Origin: Rhodoferax sp. TS-BS-61-7
Lineage (GTDB): Bacteria > Pseudomonadota > Gammaproteobacteria > Burkholderiales > Burkholderiaceae_C
Direction: 5' to 3'
NCBI RefSeq assembly: GCF_002943465.1
Contig: NZ_PTQY01000005.1
Coordinates: 1-64,000 of the forward strand
Length of the DNA: 64,000 nt
Of this stretch, positions 1 to 8,512 are shown piece after piece. How positions within the stretch are numbered: the stretch's first letter is position 1; the number at the start of each line of letters is the position of its first letter. Under the pieces are notes generated by a model. The model searched no databases, was not told where the DNA came from, and was given only the letters and a program-made list of their open reading frames with translations. The translations under genes and the position numbers were made by a program.

Positions 1-2
1 AA

Positions 3-119
3 CGCTCGATTGCGCGCATTGAACGCCTGCTTAACTCCAGACCGCGTGCATGCTTGGGCTTCAAGACCCCTGCTGAGGTACTCTCGGAACTGCGCAACCA
101 ATGTCGCGATTCGAACTAG
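3..119 (+). CDS. IS30-family transposase, C-terminal fragment (5' end outside window)
   Basis: Frame 3 from base 3 reads 38 residues ending SRPRACLGFKTPAEVLSE and then about eight more residues to TAG at 117-119. The R-L-L-N-x-R-P-R-x-C-L-G-F-x-T-P-x-E-V signature is the C-terminal end of the DDE catalytic domain of IS30-family transposases. Only the tail is present because the window starts inside the gene. The terminal inverted repeat of the element should follow within a few tens of bases, but I cannot define it from one end. The fragment stops 39 bp before the end of the convergent hydrolase gene. Whether the full element is intact cannot be judged here. Confidence 0.75.
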   Translation, partial: RSIARIERLLNSRPRACLGFKTPAEVLSELRNQCRDSN

Positions 120-158
120 AAATCAAGATTTGGCTTGAAAATGTGCCGGTTGGTCGCC

Positions 159-1022
159 TTAGGCGCGCAACTGCCGGTTCAACCACTGCGCCATGGGGCT
201 GTCGCTGCGCTCCAGCTCGTGCACGATGGTGAAGTGGTCTGCACCTGGCTCGTCGCGCAGCTCGGTGGGGTTGCCCAGGGCCTGCGCGGCGGCATGGTAC
301 AGCGCGGACTGGCGGGCAAACTCGCTGCTCTCAGCCCCGCCCCAGGTCACCCAGGTGGGCGTGGGGCAGGCGCGCACATTGGCCGCGGGCGAGTAGTGGC
401 GCACCGTCTGTTCATCCAGCTGGATCATGGGTTGCAGGTAGCTGTAGCGCAGGGGTTCCAGGTCGTGCAGGCCGCTGATCAGTACTGCCGCCTTCAGCGG
501 GTCGCGCGGCAGGCCGTAGTCGGTGTCCCAGGCGGTTTCCAGGCACATGGCGCTCAGGTGGCCGCCGGCGGAATGGCCACCTACGGCTACGCGCGTTGGG
601 TCGCCGCCATATTGGGCGATGTTGCGCAGCGTCCAGGCCACGGCCGCGCGGCACTGGCGCGTGATCTCGGCAATGGTGACAAAAGGGCACAGCGCGTAGT
701 TCACCACTACGGTGGTGATGCCCAGCGGCTGCAGGCCCAGCGCCACGCCGCTGAACTCCTTGGACGACATGGCGCGCCAGTAGCCGCCGTGGATGAAGAC
801 GAAGACCGGCGCGTTGGGCTGGTCGGCCGGAAAGATGTCCAGCGTCTCGTGCACCGTAGGACCGAACGGAATGTCCAAATGGTTCTTGAGCGTGCTGCGT
901 GCCTTGGCGGCCTGCGCCACAAAGTGTTTGCCCGGTGCGGTGGCGTCGGCCAGCGCGATGGACGGGTTGTACTGCGCGTCGATTTGCGCCTGGGTGTCAA
1001 AGTCGCGGTAGAGCTTGGGCAT
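159..1022 (-). CDS. Alpha/beta hydrolase (arylformamidase/esterase-like)
   Basis: The 287-residue protein has the oxyanion motif HGGYWR at about residues 78-83 and the nucleophile elbow GHSAGG with Ser151. A likely catalytic His lies near residue 263 (GADHF). These are features of the HSL/kynurenine-formamidase-like branch of the alpha/beta hydrolases. No signal peptide is seen, so it should be cytoplasmic. It is the last gene of the minus-strand Liv-type ABC operon, 15 bp after livF, so it may hydrolyse the imported compound (an amide or ester). True kynurenine formamidase activity is not proven, because no kynurenine genes are nearby. Confidence 0.8.
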   Translation of the reverse strand: MPKLYRDFDTQAQIDAQYNPSIALADATAPGKHFVAQAAKARSTLKNHLDIPFGPTVHETLDIFPADQPNAPVFVFIHGGYWRAMSSKEFSGVALGLQPLGITTVVVNYALCPFVTIAEITRQCRAAVAWTLRNIAQYGGDPTRVAVGGHSAGGHLSAMCLETAWDTDYGLPRDPLKAAVLISGLHDLEPLRYSYLQPMIQLDEQTVRHYSPAANVRACPTPTWVTWGGAESSEFARQSALYHAAAQALGNPTELRDEPGADHFTIVHELERSDSPMAQWLNRQLRA

Positions 1023-1037
1023 GTCGGGTTCCTGCGG

Positions 1038-1754
1038 TTAGATGCCAACGTACTGGTGCCAGAGGTCGGGCTGCGCCGCCAGCGTGGGGGAGTCACCGCT
1101 CCACACCACGCGGCCACGCTCGATGAGGGTGTGCTGCTGGGCCAGCGGCAACAGGCGCTGCACGTATTTGTCGATGACCAGAATGCTCTGGCCCTGCGCG
1201 CGCAGCGTGGCCAGGCAGGCCCAGATGTCTTCGCGGATCAGCGGCGCCAGGCCTTCGGTGGCCTCGTCCAATATCAAGAGGTGCGGGTTGGTCATCAGCG
1301 CGCGGCCTATGGCCAGCATCTGCTGCTCGCCACCCGAGAGCTGGTTGCCCATGTTGCGGGCGCGCTTCTCCAGCACGGGGAACAGGTGGTAGATGCGCTC
1401 CAGCGTCCACGGTGTGGGGCTGGCGTTGCGCTGCGCGGCAAAGGCTTTGAGGTTTTCCAGCACCGTGAGATTGGGGAAAATCTGCCGCCCCTCGGGCACC
1501 ACGGCCACGCCCATGCGCGCAATGCGGTCGGGGCTGAGCTGGTCAATGCGCTCACCCCGAAAACGGATGCTGCCGCTGCGCGCCGGCGTGAGGCCCAGGA
1601 TGCTGCGCACCGTGGTGGTCTTGCCCATGCCGTTGCGCCCCAAGAGCGTGGCCACGCCACCGGCGGGAATGTGCAGGTTCAGGCCAAACAGCACCTGGCT
1701 GCTGCCATAGGCGGTGTCCAGGTCGGTGATGGCGAGCAGGGTTTCTGTGGCCAT
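1038..1754 (-). CDS. Liv-type ABC transporter ATP-binding protein (LivF-like)
   Basis: This is a 238-residue ATPase subunit of a branched-chain-amino-acid-type (HAAT) importer. It has Walker A GRNGMGKT (39-46), signature LSGGEQ (139-144) and Walker B LLILDEA (159-165). The start MATETLL was chosen because it sits 4 bp after the upstream livG stop. A longer in-frame start would run into livG. A Lys (IDKYVQ) replaces the usual Glu-rich VEQNV sequence after the switch region, a minor oddity. The substrate cannot be told from the ATPase. Confidence 0.88.
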   Translation of the reverse strand: MATETLLAITDLDTAYGSSQVLFGLNLHIPAGGVATLLGRNGMGKTTTVRSILGLTPARSGSIRFRGERIDQLSPDRIARMGVAVVPEGRQIFPNLTVLENLKAFAAQRNASPTPWTLERIYHLFPVLEKRARNMGNQLSGGEQQMLAIGRALMTNPHLLILDEATEGLAPLIREDIWACLATLRAQGQSILVIDKYVQRLLPLAQQHTLIERGRVVWSGDSPTLAAQPDLWHQYVGI

Positions 1755-1758
1755 GTTG

Positions 1759-2511
1759 TCAGACCTCATCGCCGAGGTACGCGCGGCGCACCTCGGCGTC
1801 TTCGCGGATGGCGGCAGGCGCGCCGCTGGCAATCACCTTGCCAAACACCAGCACCGAGATGGCGTCGGCCAGTTGAAACACCGCGTCCATGTCGTGCTCC
1901 ACCAGCAGCAGCGTGGTCTCGCTGCGCAGGCTGTTTAGCAGCGCCACCATGCGCTGCGATTCATCGGGCCCCATGCCGGCCAGCGGTTCGTCCAGCAACA
2001 GCAGTTTGGGGCCACTGGCCAGCGCCAGGCCCACTTCCAGCTGGCGCTGCTCGGCGTGTGAGAGTGCGCCGGCCAGCGCGTCCAGCCGCGCGCCCAGGCC
2101 CACACGGCGTGCCACAGTGGCGGCACGGTCCAAACGCTGCGCCTCGGCATGCGCGGCCTTCCAGAAACGCAGGCTGCTGCCGTCCACGGCCTGCAGGGCC
2201 AGTGCCAGGTTGTCCAGCACGCTGAGGCGTAAAAACACATTGGTGATCTGGTAGCTGCGCGCCAGGCCGCGGTGCACACGGCGGTGGATGGGTAGGGTGG
2301 TGACGTCCTGGCTATCGAACACGATGCGTCCGGCGTCGGGTTTCAGCGCGCCCGAGATCTGGTGGATCAGCGTGGTTTTGCCCGCGCCGTTGGGGCCAAT
2401 CAGCGCGTGGATCTGGCCGGGCTCTACCGTCAAGTTGGCATGGTCGGTGGCAGCCAGTGCACCAAAGCGCTTCACCAGACCATTCACCTGCAGCAGCGGT
2501 GCGGTGCTCAT
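1759..2511 (-). CDS. Liv-type ABC transporter ATP-binding protein (LivG-like)
   Basis: This 250-residue ATPase has Walker A GPNGAGKT at 39-46. Its signature region is degenerate (LSHAEQRQLEVG), as is common in LivG. Walker B LLLLDEPLAGMGP and the H-loop LLVEHDMD follow. The start MSTAPLL overlaps the livM stop by 4 bp (ATGA), which points to translational coupling. With LivF it forms the ATPase heterodimer that drives the importer on the inner face of the cytoplasmic membrane. The same frame stays open far upstream inside livM, but that extension is not real. Confidence 0.88.
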   Translation of the reverse strand: MSTAPLLQVNGLVKRFGALAATDHANLTVEPGQIHALIGPNGAGKTTLIHQISGALKPDAGRIVFDSQDVTTLPIHRRVHRGLARSYQITNVFLRLSVLDNLALALQAVDGSSLRFWKAAHAEAQRLDRAATVARRVGLGARLDALAGALSHAEQRQLEVGLALASGPKLLLLDEPLAGMGPDESQRMVALLNSLRSETTLLLVEHDMDAVFQLADAISVLVFGKVIASGAPAAIREDAEVRRAYLGDEV

Positions 2512-3470
2512 GGCACCCTCCGCTTCAGCAGGCTCATCAGGCCTTGCGGTGCCACCAGCACCACCAGCAAGAGCAGCGCGCCCAAGCCCAGCTGCCAGTG
2601 TTCCGTCATGTGGCCCAAAAACTCTTCCATGAGCAAAAAGGCCGCGGCGCCCACCAGGCCGCCCAGCACATGGCCCACGCCGCCCAGAATTACCATCACC
2701 ATGAGCATGCCCGACTGGCTCCACTGCATGAGCGACGGGCTGACAAAGCTGCCCTGGTTGGCCAGCAGCGCACCTGCCAGGCCGGCCAGTGCGCCGGCCA
2801 GCGTGAAGGCTACCAGCTTGTAGCGCAGCACCGCGTAGCCCAGTGCCGCCATGCGCACCTCGTTCTCGCGGATGGCCTGCAGGGCCTGGCCAAAGCGCGC
2901 GTTGAGCAGGCGGGTGATGCAAACGATGGTGGCCACCAGCAGGGTGAGCGTCACGTAATAAAGCGCGGTATCGGTGAGCTCGAATCCCGGTTTGGAGCGG
3001 CCGGGCAGCGAGAGCCCGTCGTCCCCGCCATAGGCCTTGAGCGACACGGCCAGGTAGTACAGCATCTGCGCAAAGGCCAGCGTGATCATGATGAAGTACA
3101 CGCCCTGTGTGCGCAGGCTGATGGCGCCGATGAGCAGCGCCAGCAGCGCACTCACCGCCATGGCCAGCGGCCAGGCCAGCCAGGCGCTGGTGATGCCATG
3201 CTGCATGAGGATGCCAACGGTGTAGGCGCCCACGCCCACAAAGGCCGCGTGGCCAAAACTCACCATGCCGCCAAAGCCGAGGATGAGGTTCAGGCTGGTG
3301 GCGGCCAGTGCAAACACCAGAATGCGCGTGGCCAGCGTCACGTAAAAACTGTCGCCCAACGCCGCCGCCACCCAGGGCAGGGCGCACAGCGCGGCCAGCA
3401 GTGGTAGCGTCCAGCGCAGGTTCAGGCTGTGCTGCAACAGGCTAGGGGATGACGGTGCGGACTCAACCAT
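2508..3470 (-). CDS. Liv-type ABC transporter permease (LivM-like)
   Basis: This inner-membrane permease of about 320 residues has many hydrophobic segments and the LivM/BPD_transp_2 signature (LNLILGFGGMVSFGHAAF). The loop QAIRENEVRMAALGY is the expected cytoplasmic contact site for the ATPases. The C-terminal PQGLM motif is typical of the family. The start at 3470 (MVESAPS) overlaps the end of livH by 8 bp. An in-frame start 18 bp further upstream (3488) is possible, and neither has a clear Shine-Dalgarno sequence. Confidence 0.86.
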   Translation of the reverse strand: MVESAPSSPSLLQHSLNLRWTLPLLAALCALPWVAAALGDSFYVTLATRILVFALAATSLNLILGFGGMVSFGHAAFVGVGAYTVGILMQHGITSAWLAWPLAMAVSALLALLIGAISLRTQGVYFIMITLAFAQMLYYLAVSLKAYGGDDGLSLPGRSKPGFELTDTALYYVTLTLLVATIVCITRLLNARFGQALQAIRENEVRMAALGYAVLRYKLVAFTLAGALAGLAGALLANQGSFVSPSLMQWSQSGMLMVMVILGGVGHVLGGLVGAAAFLLMEEFLGHMTEHWQLGLGALLLLVVLVAPQGLMSLLKRRVP

Positions 3471-4380
3471 GGGCGGGAAACAGTCCACGCGGCTTGAAAG
3501 CCAGCACCGCGGCCATCAGCAGGTAAATGAGGATGGAGGCCACGGCTGGCGCCGCGTCCGTTGCCACCTGCGGGCTGAACAGTGTCTCGAACAGCATGGG
3601 CAGCAGCGTGCGCCCGCCGGAGTCCACCAGACCCACCAGCAACGCGCCCACCAGTGCCCCGCGGATGGAGCCAATGCCACCAATCACGATGACCACAAAG
3701 GCCAGGATGAGGATGCTCTCACCCATGCCCACCTGCACCGCCAGCAGCGGCCCCAGCATGCCGCCGGCCAGCGCACACAGCGCGGCACCCAGGCCAAACA
3801 CGGCGGTGAACAGGCGCTGCACATTGGTGCCCATGGCCAGCGCCATGTCGCGGTTGGAGGCTCCGGCGCGCACCTGCATGCCCATGCGCGTGCGCGTGAC
3901 CAGCAGGTAGAGCACCAGGGCCGTAGCCAGGCCCACCCCAATGATGAGCAGGCGAAACGCGGGGTAATAAAAACCGGGCAGCAGCTCCACCGGGCCAGCC
4001 AAGCCCGCAGGTGGGTTCAGCGAGATGGGCTGTGAACCCCACACCATGCGCACGCCCTCGTTGCACATCAGCAATATGGCAAAGGTGCCCAGTACCTGCG
4101 TGACGTGGTCACGGCGGTACAGGCGGCGCAGCACGGTCACTTCCAGCAGCATGCCCAGCACCGCGGTGGCCAGCACGCCCACGCCCAGGCCCACCCAGAA
4201 GGAATCCGCGGCGGCTGACACGGTGGCAATCAAATAGGCGCCCACCATGTAGAGCGAACCGTGGGCCAGGTTCACCATGTCCATGATGCCGAACACCAAC
4301 GTGAGGCCGGCGGCCAGCAGAAACAGCATGAGCCCCAGCTGCAGGCCGTTCAGGGCCTGCTCCAGCAACAAAATCCCCAT
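3463..4380 (-). CDS. Liv-type ABC transporter permease (LivH-like)
   Basis: This 305-residue permease has about eight membrane segments. It shows the LivH-type N-terminus (LNGLQLGLMLFLLAAGLTLVFG), the early motif DMVNLAHGSLYM and the late segment VVIVIGGIGSIRGALVGA. The gene starts 22 bp after the stop of the binding-protein gene on the same strand. It pairs with the LivM-like subunit to form the membrane channel. Confidence 0.88.
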   Translation of the reverse strand: MGILLLEQALNGLQLGLMLFLLAAGLTLVFGIMDMVNLAHGSLYMVGAYLIATVSAAADSFWVGLGVGVLATAVLGMLLEVTVLRRLYRRDHVTQVLGTFAILLMCNEGVRMVWGSQPISLNPPAGLAGPVELLPGFYYPAFRLLIIGVGLATALVLYLLVTRTRMGMQVRAGASNRDMALAMGTNVQRLFTAVFGLGAALCALAGGMLGPLLAVQVGMGESILILAFVVIVIGGIGSIRGALVGALLVGLVDSGGRTLLPMLFETLFSPQVATDAAPAVASILIYLLMAAVLAFKPRGLFPAHG

Positions 4381-4402
4381 CGTTTCGGGTCAGGCGCGTG
4401 GT

Positions 4403-5599
4403 TTACAGGGCGGGCATCTTGCAGTTGCCCACGTAGGCGTCGGCGTGGTTTTTGAACACGGTGCCCAGTGTGCGGTTGGTCACGCGGCCCTTGGCGTCCT
4501 TGGTGATGACGCGCAGGTAGTAGTCCTGGATGGGGAAGTGGTTGCTGTTGAACTTGAAGGCGCCACGCACAGAGTCGAACTTGGCCGCTTCCAGTGCCTT
4601 CTTCACGGCGGCCTTGTCGTCCAGCTTGCCCTTGCTGTCGCGCACGGCGGCGTCCATCAGGCGGGCTGCGTCGTAGCCCTGGGCCGCGTACAGCGTGGGC
4701 AGGCGGCCATAGGCCTTTTCAAACTCGGCCACAAACTTCTTGTTGGCCGCGTTGTCCATGTCGTGGCCCCACTGCGAGGTATTGAACATGCCCAGCATGG
4801 GGTCGCCCACCGCCTTGATCACGTCCTCGTCGCCCGAAAAACCCGGGCCAAACAGCGTGATGTCCTTGGACAGGCCGGCACCGACAAACTGCTTGATGAA
4901 GTTGATGCCCAAGCCACCGGGCAGGAAGATGTAGACCGCGTCGGGCTTGCTGGCGCGCAGCTTGGAGAGTTCAGCGCTGTAGTCCAGCTGGTTCAGCGCG
5001 GTGTAGGTTTCAGACGCCACCTCGCCTTTGAAGAAACGCTTGAAGCCGGTGAGTGCGTCCTTGCCAGCGGGGTAGTTGGGTGCGATCAGCGCCACACGCT
5101 TGAAACCCTTGTCAGTCACCGTCTTACCCACGGCCTCGTGCATGTTGTCGTTTTGGTACGAGGCGCTAAAGAAATAGGGGCTGCACTGCTCGCCCGCGTA
5201 CTGCGAGGGGCCGGCGTTGGCGCTGATGTAGAAAGTCTTGGACTGGAAGGTGGGGGTGCCCACGGCCAGCATCACGTTGGAAAACACGATGCCGGTGAGG
5301 AAGTCCACCTTGTCGCGCTTGACCAGGCGGTCTGCAGTTTGGCGGCCCACGTCGGGGTTGGCCTGGTCATCGGCCACGATCACTTCGGCGGCGCGGCCAC
5401 CGAGCTTGCCGTCGTTCAGCTTGACGGCGAGCTGGAAGCCATCGCGAATGTCCACGCCCAAACCGGCGCCGGGGCCGGACAAAGTGCTCAGCAGGCCCAC
5501 GCGCACGGGTTCGGTGGACTGGGCCATGGCGGCCACAGAGCAGGTGGCCAGAGCGGCAGCAGCGACAAGGCGCAGGGAGGCAAGACGGGCGAGGGACAT
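4403..5599 (-). CDS. Liv-type ABC transporter periplasmic substrate-binding protein (LivK-like)
   Basis: This 398-residue protein has an N-terminal signal peptide (hydrophobic AAAALATCSVAAMAQ, predicted cleavage after AMA-Q). The Peripla_BP_6 fold follows, starting VRVGLLSTLSGPGAGLG and containing the VIVADDQANPD segment. It is the first gene of the operon, as expected for the most highly expressed component. AAGGAAG lies 8 bp upstream of the ATG at 5599. The ligand cannot be fixed from sequence. The neighbouring hydrolase and the fold suggest an amide, amino acid or aromatic acid rather than a sugar. Confidence 0.86.
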   Translation of the reverse strand: MSLARLASLRLVAAAALATCSVAAMAQSTEPVRVGLLSTLSGPGAGLGVDIRDGFQLAVKLNDGKLGGRAAEVIVADDQANPDVGRQTADRLVKRDKVDFLTGIVFSNVMLAVGTPTFQSKTFYISANAGPSQYAGEQCSPYFFSASYQNDNMHEAVGKTVTDKGFKRVALIAPNYPAGKDALTGFKRFFKGEVASETYTALNQLDYSAELSKLRASKPDAVYIFLPGGLGINFIKQFVGAGLSKDITLFGPGFSGDEDVIKAVGDPMLGMFNTSQWGHDMDNAANKKFVAEFEKAYGRLPTLYAAQGYDAARLMDAAVRDSKGKLDDKAAVKKALEAAKFDSVRGAFKFNSNHFPIQDYYLRVITKDAKGRVTNRTLGTVFKNHADAYVGNCKMPAL

Positions 5600-5695
5600 T
5601 GCGAAGCTTCCTTTGTGGGATGGGGTGAGACCGAAACATTATCGGCCCATCCGGCTTCGCACCCGGCCCTGCAAGGGCCGGAAATGTGGGGTGGC

Positions 5696-5932
5696 TTAGT
5701 TCAGCAGGTAGCTGTCGGCCTGGTCTTCAAAGTCCTCGGCGTCGATGGCGGCGTCAAACGCAGCGCGGGCGGCGATGGCTTCCTTGGTGTAGGGGATCAG
5801 GGGCTTGTCCAGCGGGCGCAGCTTGTGGCGGCGCAGGCCGCGCAGCTGCTGGGAGCGCTCCATGGTCTGCAAAACCAGCTCGGGCTCCATCATCAGGCTG
5901 AAGGGGTTCAGGGCAGCGGCGGTGTCTTTCAT
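5696..5932 (-). CDS. Small hypothetical protein (78 aa)
   Basis: This is a short, acidic-ended soluble protein (MKDTAAALNPF... to ADSYLLN) with no transmembrane segment, signal peptide or known domain that I recognise. Its middle part is basic (QLRGLRRHKLRPLDK) and its C-terminus acidic (DAEDFEDQAD). I chose the ATG at 5932 because GGAGAA stands 5-6 bp upstream. In-frame starts at 5953 (ATG) and 5965 (TTG) have no ribosome site. It lies between the binding-protein gene and dbpA on the same strand. Confidence 0.6.
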   Translation of the reverse strand: MKDTAAALNPFSLMMEPELVLQTMERSQQLRGLRRHKLRPLDKPLIPYTKEAIAARAAFDAAIDAEDFEDQADSYLLN

Positions 5933-6099
5933 GGCGTTCTCCAGTGGGTTCATTGCGCTGTCCAATGACTTTGGCGCTTGAATGAACTGTAGTCACGCCC
6001 CCGGGGAACTGGAGTCGGTCACACGCTGTAAAGCATGTAGGAATTTGCCCTACAAAGCAGAATAAACCGGCTCTTTGCCGCCCATCTCTGCCTGCGGCC

Positions 6100-7482
6100 T
6101 CAGAGCAAGCGCGCCCGCACGCTCTTGCCCTTCACCTTGCCCGCGTTGAGCTTGGCGCAGGCGTCTTTGGCAATGCTGCGTTCCACGGCCACAAAGGTGC
6201 AGTACTCAGTCACCGCAATCTTGCCAATCTGCTCGCGCGTGTAGGCCGGGCCACCGTCGGTGCTGGTGAGGGCGCCCAGCACATCGCCGGGGCGGATCTT
6301 CTCTTTGCGGCCACCGGCAATCTGCACGGTCACCATGGGCGGCAGCAGGCGGCCCTGGCCCATAGGTGTCAGCTCGTCGCGCTTGAACCAGACCGAGGGG
6401 GCGTTTTGGTACTGCTCGATCTTGCCGACCGATCCCATCTCGTTCATGGTCACCAGGCTCACCGCCAAGCCCGACTGGCCCGCGCGGCCGGTGCGGCCCA
6501 CGCGGTGCACATGCACCTCGGCGTCGGGCGTGATGTCCACGTTGATGACCAGGTCCAGCTCTTTCACATCCAGCCCGCGCGAGGCCACATCGGTCGCCAC
6601 CAGCACCGAGCAGCTGCGGTTGGCAAACTGCGCCAGCACCTGGTCGCGCTCGCGCTGCTCCAGGTCACCGTGCAGGGCCTGCGCCACAAAACCCTGGCCT
6701 TGCAGCAGCGTCACCAGCTCGTTGCACTGCTGGCGCGTGTTGCAAAAGGCGATGGTGCTGACGGGGCGGAAGTGGTTGAGCAGCAGGGCCACGGTGTCCA
6801 GCCGGTTGCTGCGCTCCACCTCGTAAAAGCGCTGCTCAATGGTGTTCTCAGTCGCCGGGGCCTTCACGGTGATCTGCTGCGGGTCGCGCATGAACTGCTG
6901 CGCCAGCTTGGCAATGCCCTCGGGGTAGGTGGCTGAGAACAGCAGGGTCTGGCGCTCCTTGGGGGTTTGTTTGACCACCGTGGCAATGTCGTCGAAGAAG
7001 CCCATGTCCAGCATGCGGTCGGCTTCGTCCAGCACCAGGGTGTTCAGGTTTTCCAGCGAGAGGTATTCACGCTCCAGCAGGTCCATGATGCGGCCCGGCG
7101 TACCGACCACGATGTGGGCGCCGTTCTCAAGAGACGCGCGCTGGCCGCGCGTGGCCACGCCACCGCACAGCGTCACCACCTTGATGTTTTCTTCGGCCCG
7201 CGCCAGGCGGCGAATTTCCACCGTCACCTGGTCCGCCAGCTCGCGCGTGGGGCACAGCACCATGGCTTGCACGGCAAACCAGCGCGGGTTCAGCTTGGCC
7301 AGCAGCGCCAGCGCAAAGGCCGCCGTCTTGCCGCTGCCGGTCTTGGCCTGGGCAATCAGGTCTTGGCCGGCCAGCGCCACGGGCAGGCTGGCAGCCTGGA
7401 TGGGCGTCATGGATTCGTAGCCCAGTTGTTGCAGATTGGCCAGGGTGGTGGGGGAGAGGGGGAGAGAGGAGAAAGCAGTCAT
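6100..7482 (-). CDS. dbpA: ATP-dependent RNA helicase DbpA
   Basis: This 460-residue DEAD-box helicase has a Q-motif region (GYESMTPIQ), Walker A AKTGSGKT (46-53), PTRELA, LDEAD with Met/Leu following, SAT, and the C-terminal helicase motifs VATDVASRGLD and HRVGRTGRAG. The last 70 residues (KIRPGDVLGALTSTDG to VRARLL) match the DbpA RNA-binding domain. In E. coli this domain targets the enzyme to 23S rRNA helix 92 during 50S assembly. The start MTAFSSL is preferred. A longer in-frame start at 7569 would read MEYAQAATK out of the dispersed repeat that lies upstream. Confidence 0.93.
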   Translation of the reverse strand: MTAFSSLPLSPTTLANLQQLGYESMTPIQAASLPVALAGQDLIAQAKTGSGKTAAFALALLAKLNPRWFAVQAMVLCPTRELADQVTVEIRRLARAEENIKVVTLCGGVATRGQRASLENGAHIVVGTPGRIMDLLEREYLSLENLNTLVLDEADRMLDMGFFDDIATVVKQTPKERQTLLFSATYPEGIAKLAQQFMRDPQQITVKAPATENTIEQRFYEVERSNRLDTVALLLNHFRPVSTIAFCNTRQQCNELVTLLQGQGFVAQALHGDLEQRERDQVLAQFANRSCSVLVATDVASRGLDVKELDLVINVDITPDAEVHVHRVGRTGRAGQSGLAVSLVTMNEMGSVGKIEQYQNAPSVWFKRDELTPMGQGRLLPPMVTVQIAGGRKEKIRPGDVLGALTSTDGGPAYTREQIGKIAVTEYCTFVAVERSIAKDACAKLNAGKVKGKSVRARLL

Positions 7483-7534
7483 GCCCCGATTATCGGTGGC
7501 TGGGGTCTGCAATGGTTGGCTGGTGCGCCTAGAT

Positions 7535-7589
7535 GCTATGGTTTTGGTAGCTGCTTGCGCATATTCCATGGGCGCTAGAGGCTTGTTTT
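7535..7589 (+). repeat. Dispersed ~55-bp intergenic repeat, copy 1
   Basis: The copy runs from GCTATGGTTTTGGTAGC through CTGCTTGCGCATATTCC to GGCGCTAGAGGC. It matches the family consensus GCTACTAATTTAGTAGC / TGCTTGCGCATATTCCACGG / GGGCTAGAGGCCGATTT (given in three pieces). It lies 53 bp upstream of the dbpA start, between two minus-strand genes. Eight further recognisable copies occur in the window, all in this orientation. Confidence 0.85.
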
Positions 7590-7612
7590 ATATGTAATCG
7601 GCCTTGCTGGGG

Positions 7613-7740
7613 ATTGGTGGGCGCACGGCGGGCGGCTGTTTTTGGAGGGTTGGGGTTACTGCGTCAACGCCTTGGTGGGGGCGCCTGCTCTGTGGCAACC
7701 GCGAGTGCGGCCTGCGCCCGCGGGCCCCACCACCCGCCTG
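7613..7740 (+). repeat. MITE-like repeat, left (inverted) copy
   Basis: A GC-rich segment of about 128 bp is the reverse complement, with substitutions and small gaps, of 8513-8660. The best block, 7688-7720, matches the reverse complement of 8532-8564 at 32 of 33 positions (core TGTGGCAACCGCGAGT). Flanking blocks such as GCGGCTGTTTTTGG and ACTGCGTCAACGCC also align. Its terminal inverted repeats are much more degenerate than in the right copy. The two copies enclose the AT-richer hypothetical gene at 7813-8343. Confidence 0.7.
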
Positions 7741-7812
7741 GGTTAGTGGGCTTGGATGCAATTTTGAACTTCGGCTTGGCCGTGTTCAGTAAAAATGACT
7801 TCAAAACTCACC

Positions 7813-8343
7813 TTATTTCGCCGCTGCGTCTTCCAAGAAGTAATAACCGGGCCTCACATATATTGGCGATCTATCGTTGTTTCCAAAGAATCGAATTCGA
7901 ACTCCAATTTTTTCAGCTTCTGGCTTGCTATTCATGAAGCTAAGAACGCCGTTGAAACAGGTGTACTTGCGGGGAATAAATGCGATGCGATTTGGGCTCA
8001 GTTGAAATTTCCCTTTCAACACCTTGGCATTGGAGACCTTTATCGTTTCAGGTTCTTTGATTTCCCGACACATAGGGGCTACAGGGCCCGTTTCACAGGT
8101 ATTTCTACTACCTTCATCGATGATTTCTTCAATGGTTCCTTCGACAATCCACTCTGCCCGGCTTGTACATTCTGCAATAGTGCTGCATAAATATGGACAG
8201 GACTCGTGGGCATGTGAGAGCGTCCAAAATGAAGCAAGAACTGACGCAAGTACCGTCAATGCAGCAACTTTCCTGTGAGCAATCCAATTTGATTGGGCCC
8301 AAATAAGTTTGGAATAAAGTAGCCGGAAATTCTCTGTTTGCAT
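7813..8343 (-). CDS. Hypothetical exported protein
   Basis: This 176-residue protein starts at M-Q-T-E-N (8343). A basic stretch is followed by one hydrophobic segment (VAALTVLASVLASFWTLSHA) that looks like an uncleaved anchor or a signal peptide after a long n-region. The mature part has six or more Cys (ESCPYLCSTIAEC near the start, then TCETGPVAPMC), consistent with a disulfide-bonded periplasmic or secreted protein. I recognise no domain. Base composition is clearly lower in GC than the flanks, and two inverted MITE-like repeats surround the gene, which suggests acquisition. The start is uncertain because no strong ribosome site is visible. Confidence 0.6.
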   Translation of the reverse strand: MQTENFRLLYSKLIWAQSNWIAHRKVAALTVLASVLASFWTLSHAHESCPYLCSTIAECTSRAEWIVEGTIEEIIDEGSRNTCETGPVAPMCREIKEPETIKVSNAKVLKGKFQLSPNRIAFIPRKYTCFNGVLSFMNSKPEAEKIGVRIRFFGNNDRSPIYVRPGYYFLEDAAAK

Positions 8344-8512
8344 GACTTTTTTCAGCTGGCACTCTCTTGCCTGAATAGGTTGCAGTGATTTGAGGTTGTA
8401 GCAGCAATATAGGGAAGACCGCTTCCGCCGCATTGTGTTCGTTTGCTGTTCACCTGAACATCCCCTGTTCGGGTGATTCTTCCCATGCCCATCTTTCAAA
8501 TACGCCACGTCA

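Noticed and set aside
135..2225. Long plus-strand open frame of 696 codons
   Set aside because: It is antisense to the hydrolase, livF and livG genes, which have clear catalytic motifs. Its own peptide has no domain and is typical of a GC-rich shadow frame.
7483..7569. N-terminal extension of DbpA starting MEYAQAATK
   Set aside because: The extra codons are read through the dispersed repeat and have no ribosome site; DbpA homologues begin near MTAFSSL.
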